Source of the DNA: Anaeromyces robustus
Taxonomy: Eukaryota; Neocallimastigomycota; Neocallimastigomycetes; Neocallimastigales; Neocallimastigaceae
Assembly (NCBI GenBank): GCA_002104895.1
Contig: MCFG01000031.1
Location: 40,001 to 104,000 of the forward strand
Length of the DNA stretch: 64,000 bases
Direction of reading: 5' to 3'
Part shown: positions 22,439-35,414 of the stretch, piece by piece
How positions within the stretch are numbered: the stretch's first letter is position 1
How the letters are laid out: each line of letters starts with the position of its first letter
Notes under the pieces: generated by a model
The model's database searches: none
What the model was told of the DNA's origin: nothing
Seen by the model: only the letters and a program-made list of their open reading frames with translations
Translations under genes and position numbers: made by a program

Positions 22439-24518
22439 AAACAAAACAAAACAAAAAAAAAAAAATTTAACAGATATATATATAATATAATTATTTAACA
22501 AATGTCAAATGTTTTATATATACATATATATATATATATAGATAATAATAATAAATAATAGTAAAAAAAAAAAAAAAAAAAAAAAAGAAATCTATTATAT
22601 TTTTAATCAATTAATTAATATTTATAAATTTATTATAATACTATAAATTATCTTAATAAAGTAATAATGATAATAGTGATACTACTAATATTAATCTATT
22701 TATACTAATTATATAATTATAAAAAAAAATATATCTATATATATATATAATAAAATGAAATAAAATTTTATATCTAAATATATATGAATTTTTATTTTTA
22801 TTTTTTTTTTATTTTTTATTTTTCATAAATAAAAATTACAGTGTTTTAATGTGTAGTGGGATATCTTTTTTATATATCTTTTTTATTAGTATTGAAAATA
22901 TTTTAATCTATATCTATAAAATACATATTATACATTTTTTTACTGACACTGTCTATCGTTATTTGAACGGAGACGTTATTATCTTTGACGAAAATTTATA
23001 TTTGAAATATATATAGAGAGCGTCAAAGGTGATAATCCATAAAGTTAATATTCCTTTTTTTAAATATATTCCAGGATTATAATTAATCATATATATATAT
23101 ATATAGATATATATATATTTTCAAAATAAACAATTTATTTATGAAATATCATTATTTATTTCGATTTTTATAAAAAACGTAATATTCTTATTTTACATTA
23201 GATATCTTTATATGTCTATATGTATTTTTAAAAAATTAAATAAATAAATAAAAGAAAAAAATTTTTTTATTTATTTAATATTTAATTTTAAACTAAATTA
23301 TAATTATTCTTATTTAAATTTAAATCATCATTGATAGTTATTTATTTCCTTGTCTACCGAAGAATATAAATATAAATGATTTCGTGGTAGGCTTTATTAA
23401 AAATTTATTGAATACTAAGAAATTTTTTCACCACAAGTGCAGTATATTAGAGAAAAATCTTGTATATGTAGATTATTTTGATAATTCATATTTACATTCA
23501 ATGTAAATAATAGCTTTTTTAATTGAATTTTTTTCGTAAAAGTGTCTATCAATAAAATACTTACCTTTTAATTTCTTTTTATAAAAGACCTTTTAATTTT
23601 TTTCTTTAATGTATGAGATTCTTTAATTTATGAATAATAATAAGGTATATTAGGTCATTAGTTCCTTAATAATATAAGATGATTTTTTTCCACTTATTGA
23701 AACAACTTATTTATTTAAGCAATAGCGCAAATCGCTGAAAAGGGAGTAAACCCAAGTTCAAAAGCTATAATATAAGTGCAAGCATTAATTTAAAATACTA
23801 ATAATATCGGACGAAAGAATATTTATTTTAAGAACTAATGGAATATTATAATAGAAGAGAAAATGAGAGAATGAATTTGAGTTGATGTTAATGTTAAAAT
23901 CAACAAAATGGATATCAAGATATTTATATAGCAAGATGTTTTAGGAATTCTGTGAATATCAAGAAATAATGTTAGGTCAGAATAGTTTAAGAGGGGTGTG
24001 TGTTATTATTATTTTATCATAAACAATATATTTAACATCCTTTAATTTTATTATTTTTTTGACCGAGGAATGATAAAAATATAAAAGTAATTATATATGT
24101 ATTATATACTAACAAAGAATGTTAATAATAGACTTTTAAAAATTTCTATATATCCTTTGTTTAATTTATTTATTTACTTATTTTATAAGATAATAATTCT
24201 TGTATAACGTATATCAACATTATTTTATTTTAAAGAGTTTATCATTTTACTTAGTTTTTATTTATTATACTTATTATATAGTAATGTCAATGTTTTAAAA
24301 TTTTTAATTTAATATAAAATTGTATGAAATATTAATTATTAAAGTATTATTTTAAATTAAAAATCGGATGAAATAACGAATAAATTTAAAGGAATTTTAC
24401 TATTATTCTGCTCTATTTACAATCAATATTATTTAATATACATATTATTATTATTTTTATTATTATTATTTTAAAAAAATAAAGACTTTTTTTTTATGTG
24501 GAAAATACCTTTATTATT
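22044..24518. other. Intergenic region with coding-like relics
   Basis: It begins with poly-T and poly-A blocks (22250-22440). From about 22930 the base composition becomes patchily less AT-rich. Short open stretches occur at 22940-23012 (plus; 23 codons reading DTVYRYLNGDVIIFDENLYL then KYI), at about 23325-23507 (plus; about 60 codons, no ATG, ending LHSM-stop) and at 23720-23790. None joins into a gene by recognisable splice sites, so I read them as remnants. Confidence 0.4.
22978..23036. repeat. Imperfect inverted repeat
   Basis: ATTATCTTTGACG (22978-22990) is mirrored by CGTCAAAGGTGATAAT (23021-23036), with a 3-nt bulge and a 30-nt A/T loop. The arms are GC-rich for this window. Confidence 0.6.
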
Positions 24519-24670
24519 ATTTTTGATGGTAGGTATATAAAGTTTCATGAGGAAAAATATATAATAGAAGATATTTTTGATGGTATATAAAGTTTTATAA
24601 GGAAAAATATATAATAAAAGATATTTTTGATGGTATATAAGGTTTCATGAGGAAAAATATATAACAAAAG
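24519..24670 (+). promoter_or_regulatory. Three tandem copies of a TATA-containing 50-bp unit
   Basis: Copies at 24519-24570, 24571-24620 and 24621-24670 share ATTTTTGATGG..TATATAA, then GTTT.AT.AGGAAAAATATATAA. Each carries a TATATAA box. The array ends 17 bp before the hydrolase ATG, so it forms the immediate promoter and leader. Copy 1 has an extra AGGT insertion. Confidence 0.8.
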
Positions 24671-24687
24671 AAAATAAATAAAAAAAA

Positions 24688-25833
24688 ATGGTTTATGAAA
24701 ATATTAATTCAATACAACAATATAATTTTCAAATTAATAGAGTTTTAACCTATGGCGAACTTGCCTGTGATATGGAAGTTGTTCGAGAAAAATGTAAAAA
24801 TATAAAGACATTTGATGAATGGATAGAAGTATGGAATTCTATCGGTGAAACTTCAAAACAAAAGAATAACTATTTAAAGGCAGCCTATGCCTTTAGAATG
24901 GCGGAGTTTTTTATGAAATCAACAGATAGTAAAAAAGAGAAAATATATAAAGAATGTATAGATTGTTTTTATAAAGCTTTTGATAATGAATTACACATTC
25001 CATATAAAAAATATTCTATTCCATTTGAAAATAAAGTATTAAATTGTATTAGAATGACTCCTAAAAGTTCGAAAGGGATATTACTTGTATGTGGTGGGTA
25101 TGACTCGTTTATTGAAGAATTTGTATTTCAAGTCTATGATTTGGTTCAACAAGGATATGATATTATATTATTTGAAGGTCCTGGACAAGGAGAATGTTTA
25201 CTTTATAAATTATATTTTAGATATAATTTTGAAGATGCCACTTCTGCTATTTTAAATTATTTCAATATTCAAAAATGTGCTATGATAGGTATTTCATGGG
25301 GAGGTTATTTTGCTATGCGTAGTGCTGCTTTTGAAAAAAGAATTGAAGCCGTGATTGCCTACGATGTATTAGATAATGGATTTGAAGTGATGACCAATAT
25401 ATTTCCTTCTTTAATTTGTAAAATTGTTCGTCATGCCTACACTCATAAAAAAATAACATTTTTAAATAATATTGTAAAATTTTTAATGAAAAAAAGTGTT
25501 ATTGCCGATTGGGCATTTAGTCAAGGCATGTATATTACTGGAACATCAACCCCTTATGAATTTTATACTAATTTATCAAAACATACACTAAATGATATTA
25601 CTGATAAAATTACTCAAGATGTTTTATTATTAGCAGGAGAAAAAGATCATTATGTTCCTATTCAACAATATTATCGTTTAAAAGAAAATCTTTCAAATGC
25701 ACATTCCTTAACATGTAAATTATTTACTGTAAAAGAAGGTGGTGAACAACATTGTCAAATTGGAAATCATCATATAGCCATTGATTATATTGTTTGTTGG
25801 CTTAATGACACTTTTATGAAAAACGAAAATTAA
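24688..25833 (+). CDS. Alpha/beta hydrolase, intronless, bacterial-like (381 aa)
   Basis: A serine hydrolase of the alpha/beta fold, probably acting on a small ester or amide; substrate not predictable. An all-helical N-terminal cap (residues 1-105) precedes the core. Core landmarks: oxyanion region CGGYDS (135-140), FEGPGQGE (162-169), nucleophile elbow GISWGG with Ser203, acid Asp320 in AGEKDHYVP, and His355 in GGEQHCQ. The architecture resembles the 2,6-dihydropseudooxynicotine hydrolase/FrsA-like group common in Firmicutes. No signal peptide or TM is seen, so it is likely cytosolic. It is a single exon with slightly higher GC (GCC, GGC codons) than neighbours, which suits acquisition from a gut bacterium. 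The ATG follows an A-rich leader and the tandem TATA repeats. A TTG-started longer form is not needed. Confidence 0.85.
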   Translation: MVYENINSIQQYNFQINRVLTYGELACDMEVVREKCKNIKTFDEWIEVWNSIGETSKQKNNYLKAAYAFRMAEFFMKSTDSKKEKIYKECIDCFYKAFDNELHIPYKKYSIPFENKVLNCIRMTPKSSKGILLVCGGYDSFIEEFVFQVYDLVQQGYDIILFEGPGQGECLLYKLYFRYNFEDATSAILNYFNIQKCAMIGISWGGYFAMRSAAFEKRIEAVIAYDVLDNGFEVMTNIFPSLICKIVRHAYTHKKITFLNNIVKFLMKKSVIADWAFSQGMYITGTSTPYEFYTNLSKHTLNDITDKITQDVLLLAGEKDHYVPIQQYYRLKENLSNAHSLTCKLFTVKEGGEQHCQIGNHHIAIDYIVCWLNDTFMKNEN

Positions 25834-26719
25834 TATATATATATATATTTAAATATGTATTTAAAATATCAATATATCTATAATTTTTTTTTGAATTTTT
25901 ATGCATACATATATTTTAAATGAAAATATTATTTAAAGAAAATAATTATTAATGGTGTGATTGCTTACCCAGCAAATCTTTATTGTATTATTTAAAGAAA
26001 ACAGTCATTAATGATGTGATTACCCAGCAAAACTTTTTTTTTTTTTTTTATTTAAAGATATTTTTTTTTTTCTATCTTAAAATTATCAATTATAATATTA
26101 ATATTATCAAAACTTTTATTATTTAAAAGACTAATACAATAGTATTATATTATAACTTTTTTTTTTTTATTTTTTTTTTTTTTTGTAACAATTTTTTATA
26201 TTAAAAGAAATTTTTGATTTTGGTTAATACTGTTTAAAAGGAATAAAGATAAATTTTTATAATTAAATCTTGGTAACAAAAAAAAAAAAAATTATTATTA
26301 TTATTATTAACTTATTTACTTATTTCCATAATTATTCATTCATTAACTTGTCTATTCAATCTATTTAATTATTATTACTTTTATTTAATTAATTAATTAT
26401 ATATTCATTTACTATATTTACTTTTATATTATTATTTTTGGGTTTTGATTATTTTAAATTTTCTTTTTTTTTTTTTTTTTGGTATTGGTAGTCGATTCAT
26501 AAAAATAAATAAAAAAAAAAAAAAAAAATAATTAAAAATAAAAATAAAAATAAAATAAAATAAAATAAAATAAAAGAATATTAAAAAAAAAAAAAAATAA
26601 AATAAAATAAAATAAATAATCTATAATATTTTTTTATTATTTTTATTATATTATTTTTATTAATATTTTTTTATTGTTTATTTAAATTAAATTATTAATA
26701 TTAACATTAATATTATAGT

Positions 26720-26752
<33 letters not shown>

Positions 26753-26763
26753 TTTTTTTTAAT
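25834..26763. other. Intergenic spacer between convergent hydrolase and sirtuin genes
   Basis: Apart from the direct repeat at 25928-26035, it holds poly-T (26470-26481 and others), (AAAAT)n at about 26525-26615 and (TTA)n runs. No gene is seen. Confidence 0.7.
25928..26035. repeat. Two-copy direct repeat downstream of the hydrolase
   Basis: Copies 25928-25980 and 25987-26035 share ATTATTTAAAGAAAA, ATTAATG.TGTGATT and ACCCAGCAAA. They start 95 bp after the hydrolase stop. Confidence 0.8.
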
Positions 26764-28618
26764 TTAATTAAAGTATTTATTTGCACATTCAATTTCGTTA
26801 TTGTATATTTCCATTAATTCATCTTCCCATCCTAAAGCTTGTGCTAATTCTATACAACCTTTATCACAATCACCCAAATATAAAACATCTCTTTTATATT
26901 GATTTCCTGAAAATATATATTCAGTACTTGAGCTATCGCATAATAATTCGGATTCAAAAATTTCTGGTAATGTATTATTAATTAAACATCTTGGTATCTT
27001 TTTTGAAACTGATTTTATTATTGATGCAAAAGGATAAACCTAAAATAAAAAATAATTATTAATAATAATAATAAAAAAAAATAATATTAATTATGATTAG
27101 AATTTATTAAAAATTATTTAAATTGATATTTAATTATAAAAAAATTTTTTTTTATTCTTTTTCTTATTATAATTATTATTAATTTGTTTATTTATTTATT
27201 TAGTAAATTTAATGATTAATTGATTACTTACTTTGAGTGAAGTACCTAATATTAACAATAAATCACATTTTGGAATGTCTTCATGAAGTGATTTGAAAAA
27301 TTTTGATGGAAGATTTTCTTTAAAGAATATAACACCAGGCTTCACATAACCTTGACATTTTGGACATACAATTGGATTTTCTCCTTTAAATAATCTTTCT
27401 TTATACCATGACTGTGAATAAATTGCTCCACAAGATTCTTTTTCTGAAGTACCAACACAATAAGATTGATGGAAACTTCCATGTGATTCAATAATACGGT
27501 TGCTATCTAATCTTGTTTGGTAATCTAAACCATCAATATTTTGAGTATAATGTCTTAATAATATATTATGATTATTCAATAATTTTATGAAACAATGTGC
27601 TATAGTTGGCCTATATAAAATTATTATAATAATAGGAATAAAATATAAAAAAAAAAAAATTATATAAGTATATATATATATTATATATATTATTTATTAT
27701 ATATTATTATTATTATTATTATTATTTTGTAATAATTTATATTATATTAAAAGGAAAAAAAAAATTATAAATAACAATATTATTTTATTATTACTTTATG
27801 TTTTGAGGATAAATTTCTTTTGCAAACATTGTAAAAGGTTTTGGATTTGTTTTAAAATATTCTAAGTCGAATATAGCTTCTGGATAAGGAATATTATATT
27901 TTTCTACATTTGCATAAACTCCACGGTCAGCACTTCTAAAATCAGGTATTTCAGCATTCGTGGATATACCAGCACCACTCATTACTATAATATTTTTACA
28001 ATCATGATCTTTGATATATTGTGCTATACCAGCTAAAGATTCTTCTTCTAAAACCTTTACCATTGTATTCATATCAATATTTAAATCTTGACATATACCA
28101 GCATCAAAATTTTTTATTCTTGATTCAAATCTTCCTATAACTGAAGATATTCTTTCACCAACTCTTAATATAAAACTTCTTCTTTTATTAAATAATTCTG
28201 AAGACGATATAGATTCATTTCTAATACTTCTTAAGTTTAACAATTCTTCTTCTTTTAATGTTGAAAAATCTGGAACACTCCTATAAGCATTTCTTTTATT
28301 AATTCTATTTTCATTATATTCAACATTGTTATTATCAAAATGATTTTCGAAAGTAACATTTAAATCATTTAAAGTTTCTGTAGATTCATCACTATAGTTT
28401 CCACTATTTAAATTTTCACTATTATTTTTATTTTTTGTTGATATTGTTGATGCTGTTGAAGGTGACGACGAACTTGACCTTGAACTTGCACTACTTATCG
28501 TAGTTACAGAATTTGTTCTTATTAAAGGATCAGACCTTCTTTTTCTTAATTTTGACAATAAACTGTCATGAATTTTCATTTTAAAAATTTCTACATTAAT
28601 AGCATTTAAATCACACAT
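26764..28618 (-). CDS. Class I sirtuin, NAD-dependent protein deacylase (SIRT2/Hst2-like), 492 aa
   Basis: The enzyme removes acyl groups from lysine using NAD. Exons 28618-27795, 27610-27232 and 27039-26764 join in frame. The N-terminal 190 residues are a Ser/Asn-rich extension not found in SIRT2. The catalytic domain runs from about 195: GAGIST (215-220), IPDFRS, TQNIDGL (297-303), catalytic His318 in ESHGSF, zinc cysteines C326, C335, C357 and C360, KPGVIFF, and LILGTSLKVYPFASI. The C-terminal LGDCDKGC..LAQALGW motif is the SIRT2/Hst2 signature. The first zinc pair is spaced C-x8-C instead of the usual 2-4. No organelle targeting signal is evident, so nucleus or cytosol is likely. Confidence 0.93.
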
Positions 28619-31600
28619 TTCATTTTTTTTTTTTTTTTCTCTTTTTTTTTATTTTTTTATTTTTTTATTTTTTTATTATTAAATATATAATTGAATTTTA
28701 TGTTATATAAATTATGAAAGTATATGAATTATTTTTTTTTATAAAAATAGAAAATTACGAATAACGATAATTATTGTTGAAAAATATATATAAAAATAAT
28801 AGAAAAAAAAAAGCTATTTATTTTATTTATTTAATTTTTTAATATTAAATATTTTAAATATTTAATAATAAAATGTTAATATTTATGTTATATAAATTAC
28901 TATATATATATTTTTTTAATTTGTAATATTGAGTTAATATGTCTTCATATAAATTAATACTACAATTGTACTACTATTATTGTTAATTATCCATAACATG
29001 TACAAAGTAAGTTAAACTTGTATAAAATAATTTTTAAATATATATATTGCTATATATATATATATTATAAAATATTGATTATATTTTAATGTATATAATA
29101 TTCAAATATTGTTTTTATTTCAAATTATCTTTTAATTTTTTAATAAGTGCGGTTGACTTTATTTTTAATTTATTAAATTCTAATACATATTATGAACACG
29201 CGTTTTTAAAAAATATAAAACTTTGGATTAATTTATTAAAAAATATAACATGTTGATATATTTATTTGATTCTTTATAATAATTATATAATTTTTCAGTA
29301 ATTAAAAATAATAAATTATTCTATATTATTATTATTATTACTATTATTTTACTTATATTTTACTTATATTATTATTATTATTATTATTTATTTATATAGA
29401 TAATAATATTTTATGAGTTTTAAAATTTTGTTTAAGTAAAATATATATATTATTTGAATTAACAAGTAAAATTTGATAGATAGTGTGAATATTTATTATA
29501 TAAATTGCTAATTCTTTAAAATATACATTTAATTATTATATATAGTTTATTATATATATTTGCCAATAATAAGTAATAAATTACTATATATTTATTTATA
29601 CTACTTTTTTACATAAATATAAATATATTTATTTTTCTTGGTGATTTTCAATCACTATTTTTATTTTTTTTCTTATTTTTAATATATATTTCTTTTTCTT
29701 TTTCTTTTCCTTTTTTCTTTTTTTTTTTATTATTTTTATTTTTTTTAATTTTTTTTAATTTTTTTTAATTTTATTATTATTATTATTATTTTACTTAATT
29801 TTTATTATATTTAATAAAAATGAATTTTAAATAATTATTTGTTAAGAAAAAAGAAACAAAGAAAAAAAAATATTTAACTTTTTTAGTGTTACTCTTTTAT
29901 ATATATATTATATATATAAAATAAAAAAATAAAATAAAATATTTATAATGATTGATAGTAATTAAATGTTTTTTTTTTATTTTTATAATTTTTATCTATT
30001 TTATAAAATATATATTAAATTTTTTTATTTTTATTTTATTATATATATAATTTATATATATTATATATATGATTTAATATTTATTTTTTTACATATTAAT
30101 TTAAAAAAAAAAAAAAATAAAAGAAGTAGAATATTTTAATAAAAAATATTTATATATTAAAGTTATAACTATTATATAGTTTTAAGAAGATTTCCTTTAT
30201 GCAATAATATTGAAATATATTATAATATATTATTGTAATATATTTACAATAGTATTAATAGTATATAAATACTATTATATATTAATAATTAAATATAATT
30301 GTAATATATTGTAATTAAATTAATAATATTAAATACACATATATTATATATTATTATAAATAAAATATTAATGGTAAAATATAAAAAAATAGTTTTTTAA
30401 AAAAATTAGTAAATAAAATTTTGTTTTACATAATATTTATTCACTTTATAATTATTTTTTTAATTTATATTGTTTTTATTATACTAAATTAATTTTATAT
30501 TTTAAGTATAAAATAAGTATATATTATATTACTATTATACATATATTAATAATATATTATTTATTATATTTATTATAATTTTTTTACCTTTTTTATTTTA
30601 AAAATTTAAAAAAAATATTTTATAAATAATAATTAATATAAATATATAATTAATAGGATTATAAATATAATATATAAATATAATATATAAATATATATAA
30701 TTAATATATTAAAAATTATTTAAATTATTTCTTTTTTTATAAATAAATAAAAATTGAACAAACATATGAAAATTGAAAAAATATCATATAAAATGTAAAA
30801 TTATTAAAATTATTTTACTGAAAAAGAAACAGCTTAAAAACCTTGTTTTTTAACCAGTACCCTGAAAATTAAACATACACTAAAAAAAGTAAAAAAGTAA
30901 TATATGTAAAATTTATTATAATTTTGATATAGTTTTATTATTTAATATATAATTTTTTTTTTGTTTTTTGTTATTTTTTTTTTATTTAAATATATATATT
31001 ATTATTTAAATATTCATTCACTTATTAATTATTCATTAAATTACTAAACTAATTTATTTAATAAGTAGGTATTTTATTAAAACCATATGAATAGTTTGAA
31101 ATGTATTTTTACTTAATATTCAGCTATTACTGTTATTAATAATTATTAATATTAAACTTTTATTTAAAATATTTTTCAAAAAAAAAAAAAAAAGATAATA
31201 ATAATTAATTTTAAAAACATAAAAACTTTTAAATATGAAATTATATATTTATAAAGTTTTTTTTTTTCTATTTTTTTTTATCTCTGATAATATAGAGCAT
31301 TCTATGTAACGATTTTTCTTAACATCTATATTAATGTTGTAAGATAGATTTAAAAAAAAAAATTAAATTTTTTTAACTATTATAAATATAATTAATTGTA
31401 TTTTATAATATATTTTATATTTAAAAAATTATAATTAAAAGATAGAGTTAAAGAATAAAATGAAATATATATATATAAAAGATTTTTTTTTATATAACAT
31501 TTAAGACTTGTCTTTTTATTATTATCAACTATAACTATTGTACATTGTACATTAATTGATTACGTAAAATGCATTGGAATATAGAAAAAAAAATTCTTTT

Positions 31601-31733
31601 TTTTTTATTTTTTTAACTTTATATAATTTTTATTTACTGCCACAGATGACTGATTTTTTAATTTAGAGTTAAGTAATTATTTTTTTTAATATCTCAAATT
31701 AATATAAAATGTGTAATAAAAAAGATAACAGAA

Positions 31734-32052
<319 letters not shown>

Positions 32053-32402
32053 AATATTAATAGTAATGATAATAATTATGACAATTATTATGACAATTAT
32101 TATAATCAAAATGTCATCATTTTTTTTTATATTATATTATGCTTTATTCTTTAGTGTCAATGTCTTAAATATGTGAATCAAATATAGCAATTAATTTTTT
32201 TTATTTTTTACTATTTTATTCATATACAGTTCAATTAGATTTTTTAGTGTACAATTTTTATGGTATTTTCTATATCTTCTATATATTATTTATTTATCTA
32301 TAATAGGGAAATGGAAAATGAGTTTTATTAAATGGAAATATGTAAAGAAAAAAGACAAAGAAAAAAGAATGCATATATTGAATTGGTCATGAACTTCACC
32401 AA

Positions 32403-32404
32403 AA

Positions 32405-32444
<40 letters not shown>

Positions 32445-32572
32445 AAATAAATAAATAAATAAATAATAAATAAATAAATAAAAAAATAAATAATAAATAA
32501 TAAATAATAAATAATAAATAATAAATAAATATATAAATAAATAAATAAATAATAAATATATAAATAAATAGA
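32403..32572. repeat. (AAAT)n/(AATAAAT)n compound microsatellite, array 2
   Basis: Same unit types as array 1, about 350 bp away in the same orientation, with AAT interruptions. Confidence 0.95.
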
Positions 32573-33077
32573 ATAAATTGTATTATATAAATAATAAATA
32601 ATAATTAATTAGATAATAAATTAGATAATAAATATAATATATAGTATTATATTTATTATTAATTTAATATCATATAATACAATATAATTGTATATATTAT
32701 TATAATAAATGATTTATATTTAATGATAATAATATATAAATATATTTTGATAAGAATTATTTAAAAATTTTCTTATAATTAATTTCATTACCAAGAAATT
32801 TATTAAAGAATTTTTTAATTAATAAATTTTGTTAATTGTGGATATACTTAACCCATCAAAATTACTACTTTTAGAAAAAAAAATGTAGTAGAAATAGAAT
32901 TAGAAAATAATAAATAAATAAAAAAAATCTTTTAATTATCCTTTTTTATTATTATATACAAACAAAACTATTATGAAAAATAAATAATATAAAATAAAAT
33001 AAAAAATAAAGAGGTGCTTTTATTTACATTATGTATATAGAAAAATATTTATTGTAGTATTAGTAATTAAATGTATA

Positions 33078-33097
33078 ACATGTGATATATCACATGT
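33078..33097. repeat. Perfect 20-bp palindrome
   Basis: ACATGTGATATATCACATGT is an exact palindrome with four G/C per arm, unusual in this background. It could bind a dimeric factor; no gene starts nearby. Confidence 0.6.
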
Positions 33098-33753
33098 ATC
33101 ATAAAACTATGATTATTAATACTATTAAACTTTTATATTAATTATTTATAAAGGATAAATTATTAAATTATTTCTTTTCCAAGAAAAACTAATACCAATT
33201 TAATATTTATTGCCAACAAAATTAAATGACCCCTTACTATGTAAAATCCATTTTTTTCTTTTCATAAACACAAATATTAATATTTTTAGTACTACTAAAA
33301 CTAATACTAGTTTATAATATTAAATCATTTAATTGGAAATGATAAATATTCAATATAAAAACTAAAAAAAAAATAATAAAAAAGAATAAAAATAATATAG
33401 AAGAATAAAATTATAATAAATAAGATAGATCTTAAGAATTATTACATGTATATATGGAACTTATTGAAAGAAATATAAAATTTATATGATAATTATTTAT
33501 TTTTATATATTATTTTTTAAAATTTATGTAAATAATATATTTTTTTAAAATCTTTTTTACTGAAATATTTAATGTTTGTAACTTTTATACATTATAAATG
33601 TAGTTAAATGAAAAAAAAAATATAGCACATTAATGATGAAATGATAATTATTGAATTTATTATTAAAATATGTGATTATATATTATTATATTAGTATTAT
33701 ATTTATTTATATCTAATCAATTTAATAAATGTAAAATATAAATATTTATCATT

Positions 33754-34854
33754 TTAATTCAATATTTCATTTTCTTCCTCCTTACGATTTTCAAATTCTA
33801 TTTGTAATTTATTAAATAAACTATCCTTAAATTGCATTCTAAAACCAGAACTTGTAGTTTGTAATAAATTTTCCATTGTTTCAAATGAAAAATTAATATA
33901 TTTATATATATCAGTTTCAGCTTTTATTATTATATTCATTATATAATAGTTAATAGTAATATATAATATTTTTTTGAACAATTAATATATATTAGAAATA
34001 TTTTTTATTTTTTCTACTTTTTTATAATTATATAATCTTTTTTATAATTATAGATTTTATTAAATAATTAAATAATTAAATAATAAATAACTAATTAATT
34101 AATTAATTAATTAGAAGACAAACCTTCTCTATTTTGAAAATAGTTAAAATCAAAATCATTGAAATTATTAGAAGTTGATTTTTCAGAAAAAGCATCAATT
34201 ATCTTTAACAAAAGTAGATTTAAAATTGAAACAGAATAAAATAAAATAAAAAAAAAATAATAATTAAAAAGAAATAACACAAATATTTAATATTTAATAT
34301 TCAATATTAGCAGAATATTTAATTTTCAATAGTTAATATAATTTGATAATTAAATAATTTAATTCATTATCAGTTATATTAGAAAAAAAAACTATAAATA
34401 TTTTCAAAATGACAAAGAATAATATTTTTCAAAATGACAAAGAATAATATAGAATTTAAAATAATGTATAAAATAAGATTTATTTATAATTAAACAATAT
34501 GATGATAATTAGTTAGAAAAAATAAAAAAATACCGTATAACCGTTATCACTAAGTTTAACTACTATCCAAACATTTTCAATGACACAACATTTAAAAATA
34601 ACAAATTTAACTTCTTTACCATTTTTTTTTTCTTTAGATTGAATTAATTCATTTAATGTAATGAAATTTGTATTATCTTTTAATATTGAAGTAGTTATAC
34701 CATCATTTAAAGTTCCTACTCTACTGTCATCAGATATATAATTAAATATATTATTATTTTTATCTTTCTTAATATAAATTTCAGAATTAGGTTTTAAGCC
34801 ATATCTAATTTTATCTAAATATTCTAATTCTTCATAAACGGCTTCCTGTCTCAT
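33754..34854 (-). CDS. Hypothetical protein, 188 aa, three exons
   Basis: Exons 34854-34534, 34202-34124 and 33920-33754 join in phase (567 nt). No family is recognised. It starts MRQEAVYEELEYLDKIRYG. A central hydrophobic beta-rich piece (VKFVIFKCC..VWIVVKLSDNGYTI, about 83-110) is followed by an acidic Asn/Phe-rich linker and a C-terminal charged helix (about 130-188) ending in NRKEEENEILN. There is no signal peptide and no convincing TM. The helix-ended small-domain layout suggests a complex subunit, but that is a guess. Alternative splice choices at the second intron are possible. An in-frame ATG-less 5' extension of the third exon is closed by the phase argument. Confidence 0.6.
34401..34449. 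repeat. 24-bp tandem duplication in an intron
   Basis: TTTTCAAAATGACAAAGAAT plus AATA occurs at 34401-34424 and again at 34426-34449, inside intron 1 of the hypothetical gene. Confidence 0.85.
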
Positions 34855-35276
34855 TTATTAATTTTTTTTTTTTTTTATTCTATTTTATTATTTTTAGTAA
34901 ATTAAAATTAAAATTTTTGGATATAAAATAAATTAATTGTTAAATAATTTTTTAATTAATAAAAATTTTGGATAAAAAAAAAATGCATATTTAAATATCT
35001 AGATATATTAAAAAATAAATTCCAATAAATAATATTTTTAACTTTAATTCATTAATACAATGCTTTTCAATTTTATTTTTATTTTTTAAAATAGATATAA
35101 ATCTAATAATGAATATTCATAATTTTAAATAATCAGAGTAGTAAATTTATTTCTATGACATTTATATATATAGATATAGAATAGATATAAATGTTATAGA
35201 AATAATATATAAATAATAAATAATAAAATGATATTAAAAATTAGAAAGTAAATAATATAATAATTATTATAAAACT

Positions 35277-35374
35277 TTTTAATGAGAATAATAATAATAA
35301 GGATTAGTTAATAGTAATAAAAACAATTTCAAAATGATTTCATTTATTATTAATATATATAGTAAAGTTATTAC

Positions 35375-35414
<40 letters not shown>

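Noticed and set aside
23737-23790. tRNA-like or conserved RNA patch
   Set aside because: Has some G/C words but no acceptor stem or T-arm consensus could be formed.
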